Shown here: positions 33,161 to 45,120 of the stretch, piece by piece
Position numbering within the stretch: position 1 is the first letter of the stretch
Layout: each line of letters begins with the position of its first letter
NCBI GenBank assembly: GCA_905147135.1
Contig: LR990061.1
Location: 7,540,026-7,604,025, forward strand
Length of the DNA: 64,000 nt
DNA from: Blastobasis lacticolella
Lineage: Eukaryota; Arthropoda; Insecta; Lepidoptera; Blastobasidae
Direction: 5' to 3'
Translations under genes and position numbers: made by a program
The notes under the pieces: model-generated
What the model was told of the DNA's origin: nothing
Databases searched by the model: none
Seen by the model: only the letters and a program-made list of their open reading frames with translations

Positions 33161-34607
33161 AAATGTATACTTAAAAATAATTACTGAAATTCAAAGTACG
33201 CTAACGGCACGGATGTTACTGTTCTTAGATTTCTGATTTTTTAGAAATCCTGAGATCCGTATCTCGATCCGTGAGTCCTACACACTCGATAAATATCGTG
33301 ATCCAACATCGTAATCTACGTATCATGATGAATATCGAGCGTCTACCCGCTAATCGATTTTTTAAGGGCGAATGCGGTATTAGTCGCGGATGCTGTTTCT
33401 TATTCAATATTGGAAGTTGTACGCGTCAAAGCAAATAAACAAATAGTCGTATGTGACGTCACTGTACCATATTTTCTGATATTTCCAACGGCGCAGCCTC
33501 AAAATCTTTGATTATCTAAATATTTATTTATTTATTTATATATTTGGAAGATCATCAGCTTAACAAACAAATCAGTACTTAATGGTATAAATACCGTAAT
33601 CTTAGCCCTCCATAGTCCTACTCGCTCTGGCTATGGGCATTGCCATGAGAAAATTAATTACCTTATACATGGGAATTTTAAGTCACAATAATTCAACAAT
33701 TTTATTTTTGATTAAATTTATGAATTCTATTATAGAACAGGAGAAATTCAGCAACAGTATAAGGTATTTCCAATGTACCGACCGCTTTTCATCTTTACTA
33801 AATTATTTTCCGTTTCTGTGCACAAAACATACAAAAAGTGGGTACCTGGCTCTTGGTAAGATCAACAAAACAAATATTTTCCGCAAATGTGACAAACTAG
33901 CAAATTCTTGTTGCATTTTGATTAATGATTCCTTGGAGTCAAAACATGAATCGAGAGATACATTGGGACAAGTAACGATCAGTATTACTTTAATATATTT
34001 CGAGCGTAGCCTTAAATGGCAATTCGTCTGGTAAGCTGGTATCCCGCTGGATGACGCGGTTTATCGTAATTCAATAAAAATGGTTGACGTAGATTGGATC
34101 ATTTTCATAAATTTGTGAGGTAGGTACATTGAACAAGCAAAGCATTGCCACTAATATTTTTGCTTTAGCTCGATAGGCCCTGCTAGGTATAAACACATGG
34201 TAGATCCAAGACGTATAAGTACCCAACAATATTCTGCTACCGCTTTTTGTTATAGAAGCATGCTTTTCAGCTCACCTTGCCTAGTGCATTAGACCAACAA
34301 GATACCCTAAGCCCGATGGTAAGTACTTACGTGTCAAGTGAGTTTATGGGGTAGATACTAAAACTGTCACAATGCACTTACCTTCGACCATAAAATCTGA
34401 TCTCGGTTTAATCTGGTTTCGCATTACTTCACCATTGTGCACTCTGAAGCAGTGCTACCACGCCTGCCGGAGTGTTGGTCGCTATATTAGTTAAAAAAAG
34501 CGCTAGATTCCGCTAAACTTAGTTAAAGCGCTAGATTTTTACAAATAGGAGTTAAAAGTTACGATCCACAACCACACCTAGTGTTTGGTTGACCAATAAA
34601 TTAATTT
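33161..34607. other. Unassigned intergenic DNA
   Basis: A 133-codon open frame at 33633-34034 starts at ATG but has no domain, no repeat relation and no splice context I recognise. Otherwise nothing. Confidence 0.4.
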
Positions 34608-34866
34608 ATCATCACAGCCCATAACATTCCACTGAAGGACTTCAGGCTTCGCCCACGAAAGGGAAGGTATTTGCCATAATCTCCACGCTTGGCAGCCGGT
34701 TTGGAGATTGCAGTGTTGTAAATATACAATATAAAATACTGCTGCCCATTTTCCAGCTTACGAAGACTCTATGTCTTTTGCCTCGAAAACATTAGTCGCC
34801 TTGTATGACACCCACAAGTGTAAGGGGTTGGTGCTATTCTACTCTGTCGGATACCACACAGAAATT
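34608..34866 (+). repeat. Interspersed repeat family C
   Basis: Copy close in length to that at 60388-60655, with all three hallmark blocks. Confidence 0.7.
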
Positions 34867-35759
34867 AATTCGTTGACTTATATTACAGCGTTCTCGTTGC
34901 GCTCGCTCAGTTATGTACCTATATCATGTTCACTCTAGGTCTTTTGATACATACATACATAAAGCTGACATGGTTGCAGAGGTCGCCACTGTTGTGCTAT
35001 TTTGTGCTTCCGTGCTATTTTATTAATTAAAAATATAAGTTGTTATTATATCTAAACAAAAAGTGTTAAAACTTTATTAGTATTTGTAGTATATTACGCA
35101 AGAGTGTTATTCTTATTCAAAGTTTTCAATTTAAACAGAAATAAGAACAATTCAAATACTAACCTAACCTAACTCAAGACTTAAAAGTAAAAAAAGTGTT
35201 TGTAAACAGAATATTATTAAACAAATTGACTCAACGAGTAATTGAAATGGTGTGTTCGTGAAACTCTAGTGAATGCTCCAATCTATTTTATACCTATCAG
35301 CTGTAAAAGTTGCATTTAAAAACTTTCTTCGTACTAGTTCATTAAGATATTTCAGGCGACAAAAACTATTTTTTTAGTAAAAATGCTTTTAAAACAAAGT
35401 GATACAGTGCATAAACTTGTTTAAAATGCAGTTCTATTGCATTCAGTGACATATTTGAAAACGACGCCAACAAATTCATATTTGAAAATTTGTGAAAATT
35501 AACGATATTTTTCTCCGCTGTTCCCGCTTACGTAATCCTTACGAACGGCGCCATCTATCGATGAGTAGCGTTACCAACAGTGCTTCGTCTGACTACTACT
35601 AGATGTCGTTGTGATTCATTATTGCGTTTATTATTCGAAAAAGAAAACAGTCACTAGATGTCGTTCTGTGTATTCAGCCACTCAGTTTAACAATCAAAAG
35701 AAATAGTCACTAGACATAGCCGTGTGTATTCTGCTAACGTAAAATATCACGACAGAAAA

Positions 35760-37280
35760 ATGGAAATTAATCTTAAAAATTGCGGGGGATGCCCAGAAAA
35801 AATAACAAATAGAGAGTACTTGCAATGTTGCCTTTGCAACCTAACGTTTGACTTAAACTGTGCCAACGTTAATAGTAAACGCTATTACTCGTTTTATTTT
35901 CTCAACGAAGAGAAAAAAAGCACTTGGGTGTGTCAAATATGTCGATGCAAGCGGAGAAAGGGCGATAATTCTAACACACCTGTAGGCAAACATCATTCTG
36001 CAGAACATTTAAGTATAGACGATGCAAATAACGTAACCTTTCGTAAAAGAAACCACGGAAAGCAAATAAATGTTGACTCATTAGACGACACGCTAATCGA
36101 TTGCGAGCAAGATTTGTCGTTAAGCAGCGATGCCAGTCCCATGAGTAATGTGGGTTCTTCTCAACAACATTCGCAGGAGGACGTGAACGAATTAATAAAC
36201 AAACTAGCTAAAGCACGTATGGAAATCATCGACCTATATAAAGAAAACTTCAAACTCAAGGAAAAAGTTCTCAATTATGAAAACCAAATACAGACATACA
36301 ATAATAAGCAAATCCACAATGTAGTAGGATGTTCACTGTCAAAAAATACGATGCCTGCTGAGAAGGTAGACGATATCATCACCGCCGTAGAAACGCCTTC
36401 GCCATATAAATCGCCGAAGCCACTGGGCGCGAACACTACACTCTGCAAAGTCTTGATAGGACCATCACAATCGAAATCGGAAAGTTCTAGAACCATAAAT
36501 ATACAACCTGCTATAAACAGAGCGTCTAAAAAAACTCCGCAAATGTGCATCATAGGTGATCAACAATGTAACAACATGGCTGTGCTTCTTAGAAGACTAC
36601 GATCAAAAGAAAAAAATGCCAGAGACTACCACATAACTGGAAATGTTTTCACGGATGCGCCGATAGAATACATGTCAAAGAATATCAAACTCCAAGAAAT
36701 GAACTTAAATGAAGACGATTGGCTGGTTATATCTGTGGGCTGTAATGAGACAAACCCTACCAAATTTTGTATGGAACTGTCATCAATTCTGAAAAACGTA
36801 CCTAAATCTAAAATAATAGTAACAGCCGTTAGTTATAATCGTTACCTAAATGAAGCAAAACTGAACCAAGAAATAGAAGCCACAGTGAAATGCTTCAAAA
36901 ATTGTACATTCCTTTATATTCCTACTTTTAAGACTATCGTTTCCAGTAAATATGTAACTAAATTGGTAAATCTACACATAAACACGCATGATTATAAAAC
37001 ATGTTTCTTAGACGGTACGTGCAAAACCGTAAAGGGTCCTAAACCTGGTACCATACCATTTTATTTTGATAAAATAAAACAAAACACAATTAATTTGTCC
37101 AAATCGACAGACACAACTCACTACAAAATAGTAGATGATGGCGGACAGTATAAACGGGGAACCATAGAATATTACTTCAACAAAATTAAAGATAAGCAAA
37201 TGACAACACTGCCCTCCATTAATACGCAGTCTAATGAAAACGTACTAACGAAGCCCTCCGAACAGTTTTTTCTTATCTAA
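35760..37280 (+). CDS. CR1-like LINE ORF1, PHD-like finger and esterase-like domain
   Basis: 506 residues, fully open. The start is the first ATG of the frame. Residues about 8-64 form a zinc-binding PHD-like finger (CGGC, CCLC, then a Cys before ANV, ending WVCQIC). Residues about 140-185 are a charged coiled coil. Residues about 260-420 resemble an SGNH esterase: block I reads CIIGDQQCN and block III reads ISVGCNE, with a THD near the end. The usual block I serine (GDS) is Gln here, so hydrolase activity is doubtful. ORF1 proteins of this type bind the element RNA; that role is taken from the family. The open frame suggests a fairly recent insertion. Confidence 0.8.
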   Translation: MEINLKNCGGCPEKITNREYLQCCLCNLTFDLNCANVNSKRYYSFYFLNEEKKSTWVCQICRCKRRKGDNSNTPVGKHHSAEHLSIDDANNVTFRKRNHGKQINVDSLDDTLIDCEQDLSLSSDASPMSNVGSSQQHSQEDVNELINKLAKARMEIIDLYKENFKLKEKVLNYENQIQTYNNKQIHNVVGCSLSKNTMPAEKVDDIITAVETPSPYKSPKPLGANTTLCKVLIGPSQSKSESSRTINIQPAINRASKKTPQMCIIGDQQCNNMAVLLRRLRSKEKNARDYHITGNVFTDAPIEYMSKNIKLQEMNLNEDDWLVISVGCNETNPTKFCMELSSILKNVPKSKIIVTAVSYNRYLNEAKLNQEIEATVKCFKNCTFLYIPTFKTIVSSKYVTKLVNLHINTHDYKTCFLDGTCKTVKGPKPGTIPFYFDKIKQNTINLSKSTDTTHYKIVDDGGQYKRGTIEYYFNKIKDKQMTTLPSINTQSNENVLTKPSEQFFLI

Positions 37281-40021
37281 TAAAAATGTATTCCAAGTTT
37301 TACATCTAAATGTACAAAGTCTAAGGTCAAAATTAGATCAACTCGAACTATTATGTAGCGAAAAAAATGTTGATATTTGTTGTTTTAGTGAAGCTTTTGC
37401 AAAGGGAGATGACGTAAAATTTCTCCAAATAGATGGATATTCCCTTAGTTCATACTTTTCACGAAGAAAAAAATCCCGTGGTGGAGTGGGAATATATGTT
37501 AAAAATGGCATTACTTCTCATAAAATCAACTGGATTTCGGATATGTCAATAGAACATCATTTTGAATGCTGTGGTACAAGAATACCTGACTTAGATCTTA
37601 ACGTAATATGTTTATATAGAACACCAAATGGTAATATTGATCTATTCTTTAGGAGTTTGGAAACACTATTATATAAATTGTTAATAAGGCCTAGAAATGC
37701 ACGTAAAAAACTAATAATATGCGGTGACTTCAACATAAATTTATTAGAAACCGACCAAAAATGTCAGGAATTTACTAACATACTCAATTCGCACAAAGTT
37801 ACAGCAACTATCCAACAACCTACTAGGATAACATCCCACTCACAAACATGTATTGATAATATTCTCACTAACTTAAAGAAATATGAATCTGAGGTACTTG
37901 ATTTAGGCATATCTGATCACACGGCGCAATTACTAAAAGTTCAAACTACACAGAGCTATAATGAAAAATACTGGTATACCTATAGAAGAAAAATCGATGA
38001 AAACTTAGAAATATTTATCAAATATTTAAAACAAATTAACTTTAGTACAGTATATCAACAAACAGATGTTAATGAGGCATACAAAGTATTTATGGATTTA
38101 TACACGCTAATATATAATCTATGCATTCCTTTAAAAAGATATAAGATAACGTATAAAAAAAAACAAGTTGGAAAACAAAAGGCATTACTGTAGCAAATAA
38201 AAACAAAAGACAAATGCATCTACAAATACAAAAAAGCAAATGTGAAAATAGTATAAAGAAATATAAAAACTATTGTAAAATATATAAAAAAGTAATTAAC
38301 ATATCTAAAAGAAATGAAAACATAAATTGCATAAATAAAAGCTCTAATAAAACCAAAGCAACATGGGGAGTAATAAAAAAACATTCACGAAATACGAACT
38401 ATATAAAAACAAGCATAGAGCAAATAAATAAGGATGACCAGATTATATCTGACCCCTTTCAAATAGCGTCAACATTGAATGATCATTACATAAATTTTAA
38501 TAAAACCGATAATAATAATATGCCTAGAAACACCTACAAACCGTCAACAGATAAAAATTGTAAAAGTATATTTATGAAACCTGTTGACGCAAACGAAATT
38601 AAAAAGATTGTTAAAGAACTAAAAGATAAAAACAGTACCGGTCATGATGGAATAAACATACGACTTATAAAGTCTTCCATTGAATATATAGTTCAACCCT
38701 TAGTATATATAATTAATCTTTCCATTGAAAATGGATGCTTCCCTATGGAATTAAAAAAAGCAATAATCAAACCAATACACAAAAAAGGATCCAAATATGA
38801 CATTAACAATTATCGACCTATCGCATTACTACCTTGCATATCTAAAATATTTGAAAGGGCAATCTATAATAGACTTCTATCATTTTTTGACAGCTTTAAC
38901 ATATTTAACAATAATCAATTTGGATTTCGAAAAGCTAAAAATACCACAATGGCAACGTACAAAACATTAAAATCAATATGGGATGACATAAACAACAAAC
39001 GACATTGCGTAGGACTATATCTAGATCTAAGCAAAGCCTTTGAAAACTATCGAACAGATATATTCCAACACAATGACCGTCAAATTAGGTGTTCCACAAT
39101 GAAGTTTGCTTGGACCGCTACTATTCTTAGTGTATGTCAATGAGCTGCCACTGTTAACAACACAAATGTGTTGTAACATAAATATGTGTCATGTTTGCCG
39201 ATGATGCTAATATTTTCATTTCAAAAGACAAATTAACTGACGTAGAATATGAACACGAAATAAATAACATATTACAAAATATAATCACATGGCTATCAAC
39301 ACTAAATCTGAAAGTTAATATTACCAAAACCAAAATAATGCAATTTAATAACTACAAAAGAACACCTATTAAATTAAACATCCATAATTCAGGTAAATCA
39401 ATAGAAGAAGTAAACTGGATTAAATTCTTAGGCATCAGTATCGACTCAAATTTAAACTGGAAGAATCAAATAAATAGTATAAATAGTAAATTATCCAGCT
39501 ATTGTTATTTATTATCTATGCTGATTAACACTACTTCGATAAAAGTTGCACTAAATGCTTACTACGGATATGTGTATCCGGTACTTACTTATGGGGTAAT
39601 TTTCTGGGGCAACTCGGTGGAAATCGAGAGGACCTTTATCATGCAAAAGCGATGTCTACGAATAATTTATAATAAATATGGCAAGGAATCCTTAAGAGAT
39701 ACTTTCAAAAATAATAATATCCTAACACTTACTTGTATTTACATACTGGAAATTTGTATGTTTATTAAGAAAAATAGACATAATTTCAAAAATAAAATTG
39801 ATACACGAATAAATAGTCGAGATATATACAAATACGATTTATGCATTGAACAGATAAATAATAGAATTTTCGAAAAAAGTACATACATAAGTGCCATAAA
39901 AATTTTTAATAATCTACCACTAGAAATAAAAATGTTAGAGGGTAATAAATTTAAAAATAATTTAAAAACATGGCTCAATCTTAAAACTTTTTACAGTTTA
40001 ACAGAATATTTTGACAAATAA
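37265..40021 (+). pseudogene. CR1-like LINE ORF2, endonuclease-reverse transcriptase, broken
   Basis: The frame opens in the last bases of ORF1, without an ATG nearby. The endonuclease motifs appear in order: LNVQSLRSK, SEAF, RGGVGIYV, CGDFN, IDNIL and SDH. The frame is lost in a run of nine A (38155-38163). The polymerase continues in another frame with STGHDGI, YRPIALLP, NQFGFRKAKN and YLDLSKAFE (motif A). A block between motif A and the next motif is deleted, the GVPQG motif has a TGA in place of the glycine codon (about 39100), and a second shift precedes FADD (39191-). The thumb region runs to SLTEYFDK. It cannot make an active enzyme as it stands. Confidence 0.85.
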
Positions 40022-40397
40022 CATCTAATATTAACAAAATAAGTAGGTACTTACCTACTTAACTACATTTTTATTTTTAACTTGTTAGTCATAATATTTT
40101 AGATCTTAGTGTCAATTTAGTGGTGTTTTGTTATCTCTTGGATAATACTTGCACATAGTATTTTTTAGTATAGTATATTTATTTTTTATCTTTCTCTTTG
40201 TTGTTACATAGGTATGGTATGTTTTTGTTTAGATGCATACCTATAGTTATAAATGGTGTTTTGTTAACTTTTGTACATTATCATAGTTTATTTAACTAAT
40301 TAAGTTGACTGTGTATATGTTGTTAAGTACCTATATCTAACTATTGTATATCCGAAAAGGATAAACTGGCCCAAAGGCTATGTTGTTGCAATAAAGA

Positions 40398-40399
<2 letters not shown>

Positions 40400-40428
<29 letters not shown>

Positions 40429-40432
40429 CACG
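40400..40432 (+). repeat. TTAC microsatellite tail of the CR1-like LINE
   Basis: Perfect tetranucleotide units after gaac; such short tandem tails replace poly-A in CR1-like elements. Confidence 0.75.
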
Positions 40433-41195
40433 CCTGTGTCCCACAGATGGGGTAGGCAGAGACTATGGACCGCCACCATTTCACACCACAGTTTTGAGCC
40501 AAAATTTTACATATTTCTGTATATTTTAGGTTGCCAGAGCAACATGTTATAGAGGTGGGCCACGCATTTGCGATACCCCTGGTGTTGCTAATGTCTATAG
40601 GCAGCGGTGACCACTTTCCAGCAGGTGACCCGTTTGCCCGTTTGCCTATCGCATATCATAAAAAAATGTTTAAGTATTTATCAGCTATTTCAATAAAGAA
40701 AGGCATATTTTAGGTATTTAACTGCTATTTCAATGCGCTAAATTTTCCGCTAGGAGCCAATATCAAGAATGGGATTACCCTGAAATTCCGCTAGATCTAG
40801 CGCCGATATCGCTAAAATTGCAGCACTGCTCTGAAGACTAGGTATTATATATTCTGTATTCGGGACATGGATGCAATAGCCAGCACAGGCATTTGCATTT
40901 AAGCGCAGACATGTTGACATTGCATAATTGGGTCAAGTGCAGAGACCACGGTGTGAACAAACACCATGGAGGAGCCTTCGGTATAATAGCATATTATAAT
41001 AGCTATTTACATTAGGTATTTTATGGAAGGAAGCAACGGTGTGGATAACAAACACTATGGAAAAGCCTTTAAGTATAATAGCATCTGACCCTATTTTCAT
41101 TATTTCGTGGAAGGAAGCAGGTAAGTTTAGGTTTTAGTTATCACTGGAAACTTGTACTTGGTGTAAATTCTAGCTTCTAATATTTACGAAGTTCC
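40433..41195. other. LINE fragments and unassigned DNA
   Basis: 40433-40495 is a LINE scrap (cacgcctgtgtcccacagat). 40536-40670 is a plus-strand LINE-D 3' end (gttgctaatgtctataggca, agcggtgaccactttccagc). The rest is unassigned. Confidence 0.5.
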
Positions 41196-41199
41196 ACGC

Positions 41200-41347
41200 T
41201 GCGTCTGTCTATCTGTTCGCGATAAATCAAAAACGACTGAACAGACTTTCATGTGGTTTTCACCAATAAACAGAATGATTCATGAGAAAGTTTCAGGTGT
41301 ATAATTTGTTAAGGTTACCCATGCGAAGCCGGGGCAGGTTGCTAGTA
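41200..41347 (+). mobile_element. Helitron-like 3' end
   Basis: Starts with a typical aaaacgactgaacagacttt block and ends ccatgcgaagccggggcagg..gctagt. A GC-rich near-palindrome just before CTAG is the usual Helitron 3' terminus. It resembles the ends found before each GH20 terminal exon. Confidence 0.5.
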
Positions 41348-41395
41348 TGATTATAATATGGTATCTGGTAAGTAGTAGAGAGTAGAGTAGTCGTA

Positions 41396-41960
41396 GAGCG
41401 TCGGTGGCCCAATGGTTAAGGGGCCCGAGAGCCCGTTAAGAGCTCGTAACAGGGAAGTACCCAGGTACCAAATGCAGCTAGTTCCACAAACAGTTCCACC
41501 TCCTCGTTCTTTCTGCTCTTCCACATACCGTCCTCCCCCTGTGTTGGCCCCAGAATTTTCCGGAAGATCTTACGTTCAGCGACCAATAACTTGTTCTCCT
41601 TCTTTAGTGTCAGTGTCCAAGCTTCACATCCGTACATCAAAATTGGTATTAAGGCGTGTCCAAACATAGCGCGGCACGAGCGCGGCAGCAACACGCGGCA
41701 TGTCCAGGAAACAATTCTGCCGCGCTCTAGTTAGGACTATTGACGAATGTTTGCGCGCGGCTGTTGTCCAAACAAAGCGCGGCACGCCGCGCGCGGCTGC
41801 CGCGCACACATGCCGCTCTATGTTTGGACACACCTTTATAACTGTTTTATATGTATATCCGAATCTGCTTTTCAGTTTGAACACCAACACCTTATGGAGC
41901 GCTGCACAACACCTAAGCGTATTTTGTATTCTAAGATCAATTTCGTTTTCTCCCTGATTG
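41396..41960 (-). mobile_element. RTE-like LINE fragment carrying a GC-rich MITE
   Basis: After a small SINE-B head scrap (41396-41460), a minus-strand LINE frame encodes IPILMYGCEAWTLT, KENKLLVAERKI and GPTQGEDGMW. The frame is interrupted at 41652-41835 by the MITE. With the MITE and one TTA removed, the LINE frame reads straight through upstream as KLKSRFGYTYKTV. Confidence 0.8.
41652..41835. mobile_element. GC-rich MITE with TTA target duplication
   Basis: 184 bases with inverted ends AGGCGTGTCCAAACATAG and its near-complement, flanked by TTA on both sides. The interior is packed with GCGCGGC motifs and is strikingly GC-rich against the AT-rich surroundings. The TTA duplication fits PIF/Harbinger-type elements. 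Confidence 0.8.
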
Positions 41961-43724
41961 GTGTCGGTTATGGTGCCACCGAGATATTTAAAAGTATCGA
42001 CGCCTTTATAGCTGCCACTGACTACCGCTAGGGATTCTCGGCGGGCCAGTTAATTATAATTTATTACGTGATTATTATTAATTTAATTAACAACTCAAAT
42101 AGGTATCATTATTTCGGTCTCTTAGTTCCGTTTCGATCTTCCGAGAATTCGGAATTGAACGCATTGACTTAAAGGCGATTACGATATTTCAAAATGAGTA
42201 AAGGTATCTTGTTCAAAAAGCATCATTCAATTTACATTAAAAAGACTTCAAAAGTATACGGTTTCAAAGTGCTTTCTTAGAATTCAATTACATTTTAAGG
42301 ATTACAATTTCTCAAACAGTATCTTGTTTTAAGTAAACAATGCTTCGGACTTTAAATAAAAAGAGCATCATCGATTAAAACGTAATTAGAGACAGGTATT
42401 TCAACTTTAGTAAATCTTAGTATATGTTAGTAAAATTTATAACATTTAATAAATATATTAAATTAATTATTGTCTAATATAGTATATTGGCCATGTGATA
42501 TGCGGCAGAGTCGAATAGCACCAACCCTGTAAGACACCATTATTTACCGCCGACCTGCCGCCACACCTGTATGTAATACCCATATTGTCGACGTTCAAGT
42601 AAATATAGGAGGCCGTACTATTGTGATGTTACAGCCGGGTGAGTTCACTCGACCGGGCACACGGTAGTGATCTATCGCGTCGTACCGTAGGTACTCTAAA
42701 TATTTTATAGATTTACCATAGATTATACTGAATCAGAAGACGCAGCCTGGGTAGGTCTCCCACAAGGTGGACCGACGACCTGGTAAATCGTAGGTACCAG
42801 CTGGATGCGGAAAGCACAGGATCGGCTTTTGTGGAGATGATGATGATGATGATGATACTGAATCTGGTGTAAAATGGAACCAACATGTCCATAGACTGCG
42901 GTGACTGCTTACCATCAGGGGGACCATAAGCTTATTTGCCACCTTAGTTGTATAAAAAAACATGCCGCTAGGCCATCCTTCACAGTCATTTTAGATGTCA
43001 ACCACACATCTAACCCATGACAGTCCCTGGATTTCGCCACTGTGGAGTTTGCCATAAACTCCACGCTTGGCAGGCATTTTTGGTTGAAAATAGTAATGTT
43101 GACAATACACAACAGCCCAGTTTATTACATTCCAAAACTGTTAAAAGAAAGATAAACGACTGACTAATCCGTCATTTCTTCATTACCTGTAAGGCCTCCT
43201 CCATTTCTACATGGCCTTGATACCGATTTTATTTTCACTATTGGCATTATCTTTCATCCTAGCCGTAAATCTCTGCTCAGTAACTCTGGCAGCCAGGTTT
43301 CTCTTCTGCTAAGAAAAAGCTTTCAGTTTTACTAAAAGTGGTTTTCTATCCCAATTAAAATTTTGTTGTGTTTCACCCTGTTTTCACCCGTTTATCGCGT
43401 TAGAGAGAAAAGCTCCGTCCGTTAGCAGGGTCGCGGGAAGGCTAGACAATCTTGGTGAATTCCACGTTTAAATTTTGTTGAAATTCAGAGTTAAGTAACT
43501 CTATAATATTACGTTTCAACAGATTCAGTTGAGCAGCAAGACAAGTTAACGAATGCTTGTACCCTGTTTCTTTTTCTGGGAAATAAAGGAGTTAGCGTGA
43601 AATGCAAACAATGCAACGGCAGATTGTGAAATAGTGATTCCGTAAATGCTCTATTCGCTTTCCTCTTGAGGTGGAATGTGTTTCTCATAAAATAAGGTCC
43701 ATTTTGGTATCATGGTTTCACCCG
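41961..43724. other. Repeat scraps and unassigned DNA
   Basis: 42492-42545 and 43015-43110 are decayed family C repeats. 42740-42860 is an RTE-like LINE end (gctggatgcggaaagcacag) with a GAT tail. 42880-42962 is a LINE-E 3' end. No gene. Confidence 0.5.
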
Positions 43725-44052
43725 CGAGTAGTTCGGACCTCTGCTAATCCACTGATACACGGGATAAATATAATATTCTGTTTGACAGAATCCAGGCTTT
43801 GGCAGATCATAATTACAGTGTAGCCACTGCCAGCTGACCTCCGTGGTACTGTAAGCAGTGAATCCTGACCAAATTGGATCATGGTTACAGATTCACTCAC
43901 TTGAATGTGCAGGGTCCATCACGATGTTTTCCTCACCGTAAGAGCATCGGTTAGTGTTCAACTAATATACATACATAACTCAGAAAAGAGTCATTGGTAC
44001 AAAGCGGCACTAGGATTTGAACCCGGTACTTCGGGGTACGAGTCGGACCCAA
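43725..44052 (-). mobile_element. SINE-B, near full length
   Basis: Minus-strand copy with body (tcaccgtaagagcatcggtt) and B box (ggatttgaacccggtact on the plus strand); the tail is degraded. Confidence 0.7.
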
Positions 44053-44639
44053 ATTCACACGATTTTGAACTTTAGTCAATGGCGATGTGTCTCATTTGTC
44101 AAGGACGTCGAATAGAAGGTCGTTTCGTACTGTCTGCGCCGCTTTTAAGGCCCAGTACAGCGATTTCAGTCAAACCATACCCACTGCAAGAGCATGCGGC
44201 AAATACAAAGATTTCTAATATCATTGCGAAACGAGGGAAAAAGAAGCGTTTTTCCTGATACAGTCCGGTTGACATTTAGGCACCTATTTCCTACGTATCC
44301 CTGGGGGTCGTATTGTATTCGTATCAATCTGTGGGTCTACGAGATATAAGTCTCCCTGGTCCCACCGGTGGGACGAACTAGTGGGTCCAGAGAAAACGGG
44401 GGAAAATTCAATCTAAAACTTGTACATATTTGCAACATAACAATAACGTTTTGATTTACTGTTCCAATAAAAGCGATCGCAATAGAGTGGTTTGTTATTT
44501 CTAAGCGAATTTTTATTTTATTTCAGCTTATAGTTTCAGCGATTTCAGCGCCAATGCACACGCAGGCACGAAGTGATCAATCAAACTAATGCCGAACCGA
44601 TAACCGGGGGCACGCTTGACTAAAATACATATAACTTTA

Positions 44640-45120
44640 TTCTGAGTGATGTACATTAGTTGAATGCTAACCGATGCTCTTACGGTAACGGAAAACATCG
44701 TGATAAAAACTGCATGTTCCGGCGACTGAATGTGTAACCATTATCCAATCTGGTCAAGTTCCCCTGGAAGCAGGGTTACGGAGGTCAGATGACAGTCGTA
44801 ATTATCTGATTTGCCAAATCCTGGATCATGATCAAGGCGGACGCCGGACCCTCGTGCGTGAGAGCACAACCGGATTTTAACGCCTACATGACTTTTTATT
44901 TCGTAGTTACATATATTTGATAGGGAGCGTCGCTGGCTGGGCGGGTCGAACTCGCAAGCGGGACTACCAGGTTCGAAACCATTGGGTTTCGCTGCCATAT
45001 GCGTTATGTAAATACTTACATTAGTTGAACACTAACCAATGCTCTTACAGTAATGAAAAACGTCGTAAGAGAACATTCAATTCGGTCCAGTTCGATCCAA
45101 TCTGGTCAGGTTTCATTCAT
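44640..45120 (+). mobile_element. Two adjacent SINE-B copies
   Basis: 44640-44890 lacks the head but keeps body and tail. 44924-45120 has head and body but no tail. They are separated by about 35 bases, in the same orientation. Either two insertions or one tandem copy. Confidence 0.7.

Larger units (their letters stand above)
34970..40432 (+). mobile_element. Nearly full-length CR1-like LINE
   Basis: Two-ORF non-LTR retrotransposon. ORF1 (35760-37280) has a PHD-like finger and an esterase-like domain; ORF2 (about 37265-40021) has an AP endonuclease and a reverse transcriptase. The combination of PHD and esterase domains in ORF1 is known from the CR1 group. The 3' UTR runs to a polyadenylation-like aataaag and a TTAC tetranucleotide tail (40402-40430). 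The 5' boundary is uncertain; imperfect repeats of ctagatgtcgtt lie at 35598, 35654 and 35706, just before ORF1. No flanking duplication was found. Confidence 0.85.

Noticed and set aside
33633..34034. 133-codon open frame starting at ATG
   Set aside because: No recognisable domain, no splice context, no repeat relation; length is within chance for AT-rich DNA of this size.
40400..40432. CRISPR-like or satellite array
   Set aside because: A simple TTAC tail of a LINE; there are no spacers, and this is a eukaryotic genome.
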